Positions 50,497 through 61,530 of a DNA stretch of 64,000 bases are shown piece after piece. Positions within the stretch are counted from its first letter, which is position 1. Every line of letters begins with the position of its first letter. A program made the translations under genes and the position numbers. The notes under the pieces are model-generated. The model was not told the origin of the DNA. It saw only the letters and a program-made list of their open reading frames with translations, and did not search any database. Origin of the DNA: Toxonevra muliebris. Lineage: Eukaryota > Arthropoda > Insecta > Diptera > Pallopteridae. Where the stretch lies: NCBI GenBank assembly GCA_963691655.1, contig OY829329.1, positions 65,652,852 through 65,716,851 of the forward strand, in the 5' to 3' direction.

Positions 50497-52159
50497 TCTC
50501 ACTCTTCTTCGTAGAGAGAGAAGTAGAAATATCAACTCCGAATGAAATATAACAGTAAGATTCTGAGATTCATTCCTGTTCCTCTCTTTCTCTTTCGATA
50601 CTCTACTACAACCGAAAAAATAATAATTAAAATTCTACCAAGCCCCATTCCCCTCCCCCCCCCATTTTGTATATATTTTTCCTAAGTTTATCAAAATTTG
50701 CCTCAAACAAATAAACTCCACAAGTGAACGCGAACAACAACAAAAAGGCAATCGTTACTTTAATGATGCCAAACAACTTTGGTGTCCTGTCCTCTATTAT
50801 TGTTGAGTTAGTTTCGTTGTTGTTGAATGTTAATGATGCCGCAATATAGAAGATATATTTTGTATCTTCCACTACCACCACCACACCAGCAGTAAAACAA
50901 TCGCGCTCTACGCTCTTCATTCATGCTGACGCTAACGCTGTAATTGCTCAAGTGTGTGGAAATTGTTTGCACTCTTCTTCATCACTTTTGTGTGCTTCTT
51001 CTTTAAGTATCTGCAATCTAAGGTGTTGTTTATCTAAAGTACCTGATATTCATTCACTAACACTAACACCAGCACACACACATACACATCACATCTAGCT
51101 CAATTGCTTCATCCTTAGCATGTTTCGCCGCTTGCTATTCACCGGTATCGGTGTTAGTGCGCTGATGTTGTTGATGTACATACTTCACTTTACTAAGCGC
51201 GCTAAATTTTAAATCTTTTTGTTTTTTTTTTTTGTTATTTTGTTTTTTGTTTTTGATTTTGGCTATTCAACTCTGCTGCTAATTTCTGTAAATGTTGCTC
51301 AATAGAAATTGGATTTGTTGCTGTTGATGGTTTTTTGGCAAAGGGATAAATTACATTAAATGAACACAAATGCCACCACCGACACCACCATGCCATTCAT
51401 TCATTCATTCATTCGTTCAGTCAGTCAGTCAGTCAGCAAGTGTTTTCTTGTCTTTGCTGTTGTTGTTTTCTCTCATTCAACCAACCATCATTTGTTTCTT
51501 GATGATGGTAGCGATGGCGATGATGATGAAACAAAAGAAAACCAACTTAAAACTTTATTTACCCTTGTACACAAGGTGAGCGCGCAACGGCGAAATAAGT
51601 AGCAAAGTTTTGAGATTCTCATTTTCTTTTTCATTTTGGTTTCGTACGTAGAAAATTTTTCGAAAACAATTGCTTAATTGAGTTTTAACTATTAAAAAGT
51701 TGAGCTAAAGTAAAATGCTCTTCACTGACATTCAAGCGATGACTCTTTCGTACACTAGTTTCGCTTATTGAAGAGTTTTGAGGGTTCTGAGTTGAGAATA
51801 GTCGTCGGTCGATCAAAGATAATTTTGTAGTTTCATCTTTGGATTTGTTTTTCTGTTTTCAGTTTTGCTGCCCTGCTAATTACAATTATTTTCTTCTTTT
51901 CTTTTTTCTTTTTTTTTTGAAACCGAAAGATGTAAGGATTAAGTTTAGTTAGAGCTTGAATTACAGAATTGAAGAGGATACAGAAATAAAAAATTTTATT
52001 TTAACTTTCATTTTGAGCCTTTCATTTATCTTATCTCAGTCCCAAGTTTCTCTGCAATCACGAATATCTTTTGGGATTTTCAACTGAGGCCAGGTTAAGG
52101 TGTTTAGTGCGATTTTTAATACCGTCCTTAGCTTTCTTTATATCGTTATTTGTAATTTC
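50497..52159. other. Non-coding stretch
   Basis: No gene is supported. A C-rich run lies at 50648-50664 and TCAG/ATTC tetranucleotide runs at 51394-51435. A 97-codon minus-strand frame (50920-50627) with one hydrophobic segment was inspected and not accepted. Confidence 0.5.
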
Positions 52160-52640
52160 AAATTTAAATGGACACCACACAAACGTGTGTTTGTTCAACT
52201 CTCATGGATGTTCATCTACGAAATGTTAAGTACATGAGTGTTCACAGGAGTTTGTATTTGAACACTGAACTACTGAACTGTATTGATTTGTTTGTTCGTG
52301 TAGTTGTTCAAACACATCAAACACATGCATTCAAAATTCTTTATCTTTTTGAACATATCGAGATTCGTACTTGAACACTCGTGTACGGAATATTCTGAAC
52401 ACTTATGGCCTGAAGATTATTAACATTAACACAGAAGAACATCAGGATTTATATTTCAACACTAATGTATTCAATACGTAAAAATCTTGAAAGCTCCTGT
52501 TCCGAACATTTTTACTCTTTTCGAGCAAGAACATCAGGGTTTTTATTTGAACACCCATGAAGTAAGCATTCAAAAACATTGAAGCTTGCATTTAAACACT
52601 CCATATTCCGTATACTTTTGAATTTTTCGCACGTGTGCAT
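52160..52640. repeat. Degenerate repeats of a TTTGAACACTCATGTA phrase
   Basis: Variants of TATTTGAACACTCATG, often preceded by AGAACATCAGG, recur about eight times at uneven spacing. Probably a strongly decayed tandem array. Confidence 0.5.
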
Positions 52641-52845
52641 ATTTGAAAATATAAGTGTTCAGAAATCGGAAATTTTCCTGATTGTACTACAAATTGGCGA
52701 TGAGATATTATTAGCCCCTTAACTGTCATTGACCTCTATAGAGGCAAAAAATAAAAGTCGTACCACTGTAGAAGCATTTAACAAAAAAATAACTTTACCC
52801 AAAATGATATGAATATCAATGGGCATTCTAAAGGTTTTTAGGGTC

Positions 52846-54130
52846 GCTGAATCCGAATCTTTGGTCAAGGTGAAAAAATTTAAAATGGTGGCCAAAAAAA
52901 TTTGTAGTTAGCAAGTCAAGCTGAAAATGTTCACTTGGGGGTTTTCGAAAACGCTGAATCCGAATATTTGGTCGAAATTTAAAAATTCAAAATGGTGGCT
53001 TTAAAATGGCGACCAAAAAATGTTGTATTTATCCAATCTGGCTGAAAATGTTTACTCGGAAGTTTTTTAGGCCGTTGAATCCGAATCGTTAATCAAAATT
53101 TCAAAATTCAAAATGGCGCCTTCTAAATGGCGACCAAATAAATTTTGAGTTCATCCAAACTGGCTGAAAATATTTACTCGGGGTTTTTTGTGGCCACTGA
53201 ATCCGAATATTTAGTCAAATTATAAAAATTCAAAATGGTCGCCGAATACGAATGTTTAATCAAAATTTAAAAATTCAAAATGGCGGCTTCAAAATGGCGA
53301 CCCAACAAATATTGAATTCATCCAATCTGGCTGAGAATGTTTACTCGGGATTTTTTATGGCCACTGAATCCGAATATTTAGTCAAAATTTAAAAATTCAA
53401 AATGGCGGCTTCAAAATGGTGACCAAAAAATTTTATAGTCAACGAATCTGCCCGAAAATGCTTACTCGGAAGTTTTTTTAGGCCGTTGAATCCGAATCGT
53501 TAATCAAAATTTAAAAATTCAAAATGGCGCTTTCAAAATGGCGACCAAACAAATTTTGAATTCATCCAAACTGGCTGAAAATATTTACTCGGGGTTTTTT
53601 GTGGCCACTGAATCCGAATATTTAGTCAAATTTTAAAAATTCAAAATGGTGGCTTTAAAATGGCGATCAAAAAATGGCGAAAAAAATGCCTGAAAATGCT
53701 TACTCGGAAGTTTTTTAGGCCGTTGAATCCGAATCGTTAATCAAATTTAAAAATTCAAAATGGCGACAAAAAACATTTTATATTTATCCAATCTGGCTGA
53801 AAATGTTTACTCGAGGTTTTTTGTGGCGACTGAATCCGAATCCTTAATCAAAATTTAAAAATTCAAAATGGCGGCTTCAAAATGGCGACCAAACAAATTT
53901 TGAATTTATCCAATCTGGCTGAAAATGTTTACTTAAGGCTTTTCGGGAACGCTGAATCGGAATTTTTATCCAAAAATTAAAAATTCAAAATGGCGGTTTC
54001 AAAATGGAATCCAACAAAATTTTGAAATTTATCCAATCTGATTGAAAATGTTTACTTGGGGGTTTTCAGGAACGCTGAATTTGATTTTTTGTCAAAATTT
54101 AAAAATTCAAAATGGCGGTTTTAAAATACC
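52846..54130. repeat. 122-bp satellite-like array with ATGGCG motifs (about 11-12 units)
   Basis: The landmark GCTGAATCCGAAT, or its GTTGA and ACTGA variants, occurs at 52846, 52953, 53074, 53196, 53363, 53485, 53607, 53722, 53829, 53951 and 54074. Spacing is mostly 121-123 bases, with three shorter units and one partial unit at 53241. ACTGA and GTTGA types alternate from 53363 to 53829, which suggests a dimeric unit of about 244 bases. Each unit also carries AAAATTCAAAATGGCGGC, TTCAAAATGGCGACC and CTGGCTGAAAATGTTTACTC. About fifteen ATGGCG motifs are present. No coding. Confidence 0.93.
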
Positions 54131-54139
54131 AGAAATGCA

Positions 54140-56337
54140 TAAGCAGCAGTTAAGATTAATCGCATGTTCTTAGGCATCTTTCGAATTTGAACCAAAAACA
54201 TTTCAAATTTTTTTTTTTTTTTTTTATTTATAAAAAAGGTTCTCGTAGACTTGCCCTAGAAACTTCAAAGTCCTGACCTCAATATGTGCGCATGTTTATC
54301 TGAAATAAATGTGGTGCTATTATTGCTGAAAATTCGAAGAACATTCGCACTTATTGAGGGCAGGATTTAGAGGTTTCCCCATTTCAACTTCTATTCTAAC
54401 TACAGCTTCTACTCTAATTTCAGCTACTACTTCAATTTCAACTTCATCCCCTACACTGACTTTAGCTTTTACTTTAACTTCAACTCCTTTCACTTCGACT
54501 TCAGTTCACCAATTCGAGTCTAAAACGATAATGTCAATATTATTGCATTATGGGCAAGGCTGTTCAAGTATTTTACCTAATTGAATTGTGGTTAAAATTA
54601 AATAAACGTAAAGAGTATTTCAGCAAAAACTTTAAAATTCAAATAACAATACATGCTAGTAACGCACAAAAGAAACTTTTGCAAACTTCTCAATAATAGA
54701 ATGCAAAATATCTGTCTATCTAGGTACAAAGCTTCAAATGCTACAACCAACCGACATGCCAGTTAGAAAGTTCTATGTAAAAGAAAACGTAACGAAACGG
54801 AAATTTGTACATACTAAAAAATAAAATAGCGAAAATGCTCAAACCATTGCAAACATTTAAGTCGAAAGTGCTTTGGCACTTAAGCGCAGCTAACTTTATT
54901 CAATGCTAACGCTAAAGTATATTCTCAATTAGTAGTAAAATTACAAGAAAAATAAGAAGTAAGTAGAAGAAAGCAAACGAATGGGAAAAGCAAGAGTGGT
55001 AAGGGAATCAAAGTAAAAGTAAAACAAAAAAAAAAAAAAAAACAAAAAAATGCAAAAAGAAATACTAGTTAGTAATACAAAGACAACAAGGAGACCGCAC
55101 AAAAACTAACTAGAGAGTAACAAAGTTATTTCTTTATGCAGCAGCAGCAACAGCAAGTAGAGAGCTAAGTTATTCCCAGACCTATGAATGCACACACACA
55201 CACATGCATACGCTTACTCCCAACTACTTATTCTCCAGGCATTATGGGAAATTAACCGCAAATACCTTCGGAGAAGATAAACACAGCCAAGACAGCGCGT
55301 TGCCAATAGCGAAACATAGCGCAAAACTTGTTCTGCTTTTTTTTTTTTTTTAACAAATAAAAGTAAAATAACATAAAAGACGAGCTGAGTTTACACAACC
55401 CAACCATCGCATTTTCTCTCCTTACCATCTTGCTTAAAAAACATGAGATAATAAGAAGCGAATCCTAGAAATATCTGTAGTAATTTTTGTAAGCAACATT
55501 TACCACTATATAAGACCAGAGCGAGCGTAGAGTAGTGACGGCGTAAATGGAGCGCTGCTAAGGCATGAGACTTAAAGCAACAGCCGGCAACTTCTTCTTC
55601 TTTCGAGCATTTGTGGTTTTTGGCTTGCAACCGCGGCGATTTTGTTTATTTTTTTTTTTTTTTTTTAGTGTGTTTGTGTGTGTGTTGCGATTTCCTCGCA
55701 ACATTTCTTATGATGCTATCAGTGCCAAGTGAGTGTTCGGCTTAGCTGCTTTCCCCCTCTCTTCTTCTGCATTTTTTCTCTCTCTCTCTCTCTTTCTCTC
55801 CTTTCATCTTAACGTCACTTTACATAATGGCAACGCAAATTGCACACAACGACATTATTCCCTCTCGCTTCATCGGCTTTGAATCTAATGAAAAGTTGTG
55901 TATTTGTTTGTACGTATGTATGTGTGTGTGTGTGTGTGTGTGTTTTCTGCCTTTAAAAGACTTGTGAATGTAGACTTTACTTTATTCATGCGAAACTTAA
56001 GTGCTCTGTGCGCCTTAGGAATAAAGTATTTAAAGGTTTCTCTTCCTTTGCTCTCTCCTTTGTCTGTGTGTTTGTGTGTGTGTGTGTGTCTGTATTTGGA
56101 TTTTTATTTGTTTGTTTCTTTGTATGTGTTTATGTTATTTAACATTAAATCAGCGATGGTCACATATACATGCACAATAATCGGCTGTACTCTCTCATTC
56201 CCTCTCTCTCTCTTCATAGAAGAGAGCTTTTTTTTTTGTATGTGTGAAATTTCTTATACTCTTGTATACGTGTGCTGCTCTTTGGCCTACGCTGCATTAA
56301 ATTGATTCATTGAACAAGCAAATGCAATTTCATTTGA
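54140..56337. other. Non-coding stretch with microsatellites
   Basis: No gene is supported. Poly-A at 55025-55042, CA at 55193-55204, poly-T at 55339-55352 and 55649-55665, CT at 55779-55800 and GT at 55920-55941. Confidence 0.5.
55507..55545 (+). promoter_or_regulatory. Possible core promoter (TATATAAG box)
   Basis: TATATAAG at 55507-55514 is followed by a locally GC-richer sequence (55515-55590). A start would be expected about 30 bases downstream. No coding sequence follows nearby, so this is weak. Confidence 0.18.
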
Positions 56338-56345
56338 CTTCATAA

Positions 56346-57257
56346 CAAGGCCGTATTTAGGGGGAGGTTTTGGGGGTTCTGACCCCCCCAAAATGTGGAA
56401 ACTTTCTTCTATTTTTTTATATTAATTGCCAGTGGATGAAAAAAAGTCAAAATAAAATCTATTGAACAGTTTTTAAATATTTTTTACTTCCATCGGTTTC
56501 TTTCTAAAAAGTCAAATACAAAAAAATAAAATTGAAATCTTATTTACACTATGCGACCAGATCCGATTTGTTTTCTTTGACATGAGGTTTGACTTTGGAT
56601 ACAAAAAGAGAAGGTGATGCTGAGCAATTCTGCATTTATAATTTTTCTAGGTCAGTAACTGATTTTGATTTACAGTTTCGGGTTTAGGGCTCATTTGGAA
56701 GGGCATGATTCAGCCTATAATTTCTGGATTTCGAAATTTGTAGCACGCCAGTGTTCAGCTCTCCAATTTTAAAAAATGGCCAAAAATTCTATTTTGGGGT
56801 TTTAAATTTTTTCTAAAACGTGGCGTGATGGGAAATTTTTGACCTCAGATTCGTGTTCAGTATAAAAAATTAATTCACAAACACTAGGAACCGTTTTATT
56901 CGCAAAGACCATGTAGGGCAGTAGTAGTGGATCAGCTCCAAAGTTCTAGGAAACAATCTTAAAATGTAATTAGTTCTTTAACCCATAATTGCTCAGAGCA
57001 GCCCGACTCGTAAGACCTCTTTCAATGCAGTAACTGCACGAATTTTGGGAATATAAGCCAACCTCATTCGGATTCCTTTTCATGGCCGGAATTCCCACTG
57101 ATAATCATTTGAAAAAAAATGACCCTCTGACTATTTTTAGTATTTTTGGTAATTGTTTTGAGGTCGGGCTCATCATCAGTAATGGCAAGTCAATGTCAAT
57201 TTTCTTCGAATGAAAAACCTCCGCCCCCCCCGAAAAAAAATCCTGGCTATGGCCCTG
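56346..57257. mobile_element. Non-autonomous hAT-like element (912 bp) with 8-bp target duplication
   Basis: The left end is CAAGGCCGTATTTAGG and the right end, reversed, is CAGGGCCATAGCCAGG. The flanks are CTTCATAA (56338-56345) and TTTCATAA (57258-57265), matching at 7 of 8 with T at position 2 and A at position 7 as in hAT targets. Both subterminal regions have runs of G or C (56360-56390 and 57224-57233). No transposase is encoded. Confidence 0.75.
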
Positions 57258-57265
57258 TTTCATAA

Positions 57266-59022
57266 AGTAAACGATTCTTGAACTCTTACATTATTGTATA
57301 GACACCTCTAAGGTTGGTTATCTTTGTCATTACCATCATCACTGGGTATGGTTTGGTTTTCTTCTTCCTTTGTTCGATTCTTCACCCAAGAGGTCAAGGG
57401 CAGATACGTTGACTTATATTTATTTTTCATTTTCGTTTACATTCACCTAATGCAAAAAATGATGATAAAGAAATTATTTGCATATATGATGCTAAGTTAA
57501 TTAAGTGAACACCTAGAGAAAATCTTCGGAGGGGGCTTAAGGGGAGAGGGGGAGGGGGAGGAGGGGGCAGTACACAAAACCGGGAGATACTAGAGCTTAC
57601 TTAAATTCACATAACGTTGTTTATAGTTAGATCCTTGTCAAACTTAAATGGTAACTTGATGGAAATTCCGAGCGCAAAAATTGGACCGCTTGACACAAAG
57701 GAACTACATAAATGCTAAAGAGTGTCGTGACACACAGAGCTTAGAATATACAGGGGCTCAGGCATGTAAACAAAAATTTCCAGTCTTTCAACATTTCTAA
57801 AATAAAACTCAGATTTATAAAAATGAATAATATAGCTTAAAAAAAAAAAAAACAAATTTGAAAACACCAAAAAACAAGTATGTAAATTATTTTGCAATTC
57901 ATAGAAAAACAAAACGAAAAAATAGAAAATGTAAAGAAAAATTAAAAAATACGAGCACAAAAAAAAAAAGGAATAGAATAAACAATACAAATGAAGGTAA
58001 TAAAATAAACATCGCGACCCAAGCTAATAAAAATGTTTACTTCAACACAACGAAAAAAAAAAACAAAAAACCAAATGAAATGACGACCAAACGAATAAAA
58101 TGAATAAAAGAAAGGGGTGCCTCTGGTGTTTGCTGGTGTTTAGGTGTTATTCGGGTGCCAGAGCGCAACATTCAACATTCAACATGGAAGGAACATGGAG
58201 AGCGAACGTCGAGTGTGAACAAGTGTAATGGAAATATTCATTGAATTTTTAAGTGACGAACATTCAGTTTAGCACAACTGCAGCACATAGGGAACAAGCT
58301 GAGGAAGAGAGCTGAGGGAAGTCAACAACCAGCAGCGAACCGACGGAAGACCACCACAAGGACATACTCAAACTCAAACAACATAAAGCATGGAAGAGCG
58401 CTGTGTATTCACATATAAATAAATAAAGAAAACGAAACAACAAAAACAATAAACAAAATGTTGATTTGTTTATGGTCGAATAAAAGTAGAAAAATGTTGT
58501 GTAAAAATTCTATACAGGCAACAGTGGCGCACGGGAAGGAAAACGAAAAGAAAGATGAAAAGGAAATTTATTTTTTTTTTTTATTTATATTTTTATTATT
58601 ATTATTATTTTAAATGTGTGATATAAATAAGTTTTTTTTATTTTTTTTTTTTTTTATTAAAAAAATGAATCCCTTAAATTTTATCTGACGTTTATTTCAC
58701 ACTAACTCTCAGCCTCAGAAAACCTCAGCCTCTCAGCTCGATTTGCATCTCTTGTTTTTTTTTTTTTGTTTTTTGTTTGCACTATTTTGATTTCACAAGG
58801 ACATTTGACTTGTGTATTGGTATACGAATTTTTAATGCTTTTTGCAATTTTAATGCAAGACTTGCGGTTAAATTGCAATTTTGATTAGAATTTTGCTTTT
58901 TTTTTTTTTGGAGCTTTAGTGCATGCACTTTGGTTTTTTATTGAAGTAATTTTAAAACTTCAAATGTAGAGTAATTAATAAATAAAATTAAAGTTGACAC
59001 TTTAGTAAATAAAAACACAAAA
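57266..59022. other. Non-coding stretch with a G-rich tract
   Basis: No gene is supported. A G-quadruplex-type tract lies at 57541-57567. Poly-A tracts at 57839-57851 and poly-T at 58570-58582, 58640-58655 and 58898-58910. A less AT-biased patch at 58100-58400 is discussed as a possible leader. Confidence 0.5.
57541..57567 (+). other. G-quadruplex-type motif
   Basis: Four runs of four or five G separated by three, one and four bases on the plus strand, fitting the standard G3+N1-7 pattern. Confidence 0.7.
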
Positions 59023-59098
59023 CGTCGCCTGAGAATTGATTTGTCGTATAGGTATATGAATATGTATACACATATGACAAATCAATTCTCAGGTGACG
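59023..59098. ncRNA. Perfect 27-bp-arm hairpin, pre-miRNA-like
   Basis: Arms 59023-59049 and 59072-59098 pair over all 27 positions if two G-U pairs are allowed on the plus strand. The core is CCTGAGAATTGATTTGTC. The 22-base loop can extend the stem through GTATA and TATAC. Arm length and total size (76 nt) resemble a microRNA precursor, but I recognise no known miRNA seed, and a tiny MITE or chance palindrome could look the same. Confidence 0.35.
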
Positions 59099-59197
59099 AA
59101 AAGTATTTCGAAAAATTATTTAATTATTTAGAGGCGTGAAAAATGGGTATTTTGCAAAAATCTTCTATTCAACCTAAAAATTGCTTAAGCTGTTTAA

Positions 59198-59645
59198 CCC
59201 TTTCGGTACCATGTGTCACAATAGTAGTTTTTTCGATTTTTTAAAAACTATCCAATCAATTTTTATAAATTTATAATTTTTGGAAAAAGAATTGACGATT
59301 CTTTAATTTGAATTAAAAACATTTTGAAACATTTTTTTTTTGGGAACGGCGGATCAAAGTGAAAAAGTTATGTTTTTTTTTTTTTTTTGTTAATTTTCAA
59401 TTACTTGCAATTTTTACAAACTTTGTCATGGGAAAAACTATTAACTCAAACATGAACTTCCATATTTTTAAATTTTTATTAATTTTCTTTAAAAATACAA
59501 AATTTTGCTATGGGTCACCGATGACCCTAATATATTCAATGAAAAGTTTTTAAGAACTTTTTTGCAATAAAATGTGAATCGAAGAATGCGAATCTGCATT
59601 CGGTTTTTCTCTATCGGTTCTAGTCTCTTTACGGTCAAGAAAGGG
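59198..59645. mobile_element. piggyBac-like MITE (448 bp) between TTAA sites (copy A)
   Basis: The element begins CCCTTTCGGTACC and its right end reversed begins CCCTTTCTTGACC. TTAA flanks it at 59194-59197 and 59646-59649. TTAA targets with CCC-type ends are the hallmark of piggyBac. Near the right end is GGGTCACCGATGACCC (59513-59528), one base from a 16-base palindrome shared with two related copies. No transposase. Confidence 0.65.
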
Positions 59646-59744
59646 TTAAGTGGCAAAATTAATACTAAGTTACTTTGTCTATCTTTAAGAAAAAAATATC
59701 TAATAAAAATGTACAGAAAAAGTTGGTAAAAAAATTCTATTGAA

Positions 59745-59908
59745 AGCCACAGGATCACCGGTGACCCATAAAAGTTAAAGCATTCAGAGACGCAAAATTT
59801 CTGTTTTCATGAAAAATTTTAATAAGAAATGGAGGTCAGAGAATAAGAATTCGGATTCGATTTTTCTGCTATTGTATTTGCTCTGGTTTCCTTATGGTCC
59901 AGAAAGGG
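59745..59908 (+). repeat. Related right end of the piggyBac-like repeat (copy B)
   Basis: GCCACAGGATCACCGGTGACCC (59745-59766) through GGTTTCCTTATGGTCCAGAA to GGGTTAA (59906-59912) aligns with copy A's right part and with 20935-21110. Its own left end was not found. Confidence 0.65.
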
Positions 59909-59912
59909 TTAA

Positions 59913-60689
59913 GGGCAAATGTGCTTGCAAAATTTAACTTTTAGATTCGTTTAAGGATATGAAATTCAGATACCCGCGTTTGACTTCGCGGCTAGAAAAA
60001 TGTTAAACTAGAAATGCAAACTAAAACACGAGCGGAGTTCGGGAAGGAAGGATTGGATATAATCTCCATTTCTGTTTCAACTCCTTGAACGGCCTAGCTC
60101 TAAGTTTAGAACTCTCCAGCACGCCAGACTCGTTAAACGGAGCACAACTGGGGATTAAAGTGGAACAAAAACTTTATGCGCTAGATTTTCAAACGGTTTT
60201 ATAGTAATTTAGAGTCGCTGATCACGACTGCGAACTCAGTTTTTCTCCATCACTCCATCTAGTTCTCCCACAATATGAACCTAAAGTTGGAAAAATGGGG
60301 TCTTCAGGGGCTAGTAAGAAATTTCTTTATTTCAACAGAAACGAATTTTATGTCTGAAGCAAAGTTGTTAAGCACAAAGTGATAAACCATTTTTGGATTC
60401 AAAATTTTCCTCTATCTCCTTCTCTTCTTCTTGATAATGGGGTTTTAAGCCCTCTTTTTCGATAAATGACCGACAAAACCCAAAACGCTGAGAAAACTAT
60501 TATACCGACTTTGGAGGAAATTTTTCTTGTTAAAAATTATAGGATAAATAAACCATTAGTTGTAATTGCATTTAGGAGACGCGTATGCCTATGGACGGCA
60601 TGAAAAAATTCAAAATAACTGAGTAACGTTATAAGACTCGGATAGCGGATGGAACCGTCAACGTAGAAGTTGAGGATAGCGATATCAGC
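59913..60689. other. Non-coding stretch with dispersed-repeat fragments
   Basis: No gene is supported. GTCGCTGATCACGACTGCGA with CTCAGTTTTTCTCCATCA near 60212-60258 resembles the arm of the 1-kb element at 38409-39410. Confidence 0.45.
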
Positions 60690-61530
60690 ATTTTCACTGG
60701 TGGTTCTCTGCTGGAAGGTAGAGCTGGGGCAGGTATTTTCTCAGATGAGTTAAGTTTGTCCTGTGTTCTACGGTTGGGAAAATATGTGTCCGTCTATCAG
60801 ACAGAGATTTAGTGCATACACTGGACCACCTTATTGAGAATCAGATCAATGACAAGAGAATTGTCATTGCCCTGTACAATCAGTCGGTGATTAAGTGCAT
60901 GCAGCGGACTGATATAACTGATATAACCTCTAGGTTGGCCTTGGAGTGTGTCCGAAAACTCAACGGGTGCGCTCGTGTAAACGAGCTTACTTTGATGTGG
61001 GTGAAGGGACATTCAGGCATAGATGAAACTGCTAATCTTTTGGCTAAAAAAGGTTCAGCAGACGAATTTTGTGGACCAGAACCATACATCGCCATTGGTG
61101 ATGGATTGGCGGAAGGCCTGATAAGACAGTGGATAAAATCTGAACATTTTAAAAGATGGAAAGAGGCCACTGACTGCAGGCAGGCAAAGACGGCCATGAA
61201 GTGGTCGTGCAGTGAGTCAGCTGAAGTCGTCGGACTAAACCGGAATACTTTGAGCTGGCTAACAACGTTGACTACGGGTCACGGTATCACATCAAAAAGA
61301 TGAAACTTGTTGAGGATGTTACCTGTAGGTTGTATCTGGAGGATGAGGAGCTGGAAACGGCGGCGCACTTACTGTGCCAATGCCCAGCATTGGCGAGCAG
61401 AAGGTTGGCAATCTTGGGTCATCGATACATTGATGAATCTGAGTTTGGCCACCTGGTCTATAAGGATATGCTGGCGTTGACGCAGGATGCCAATACTCGG
61501 AGCATGCTCGTTTACCAGTGCTTAAAATAG
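60690..61530 (+). pseudogene. RNase H and C-terminal tail of a LOA/I-like non-LTR retrotransposon
   Basis: Three successive frames form one domain series. Frame 1 (60690-60812) has FTGGS and YQTEI, then TAG. Frame 2 (60812-61300) has ALYNQSVIKCMQ, LMWVKGHSGIDETANLLAK, the GPEPYIAIGDG motif and a WLTTLTTGH block. Frame 3 (61300-61530) has CRLYLEDEELETAAHLLCQC, a damaged zinc-binding tail, and a natural-looking end. The frameshifts are near 60805 and 61285. All three Asp positions visible in the RNase H motifs are changed: Asp to Gly in FTDGS, Asp to Asn in the SDSQ-type motif, Asp to Asn in the NEAD-type motif. RNase H activity is therefore not expected. It is GC-richer than its flanks. The reverse transcriptase half is missing, as in 5' truncation. 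Confidence 0.85.

Noticed and set aside
50627..50920. 97-codon minus-strand frame with a hydrophobic segment
   Set aside because: One possible membrane segment is not enough; it includes a translated GT-rich tract and a poly-Gly stretch from a C-run.
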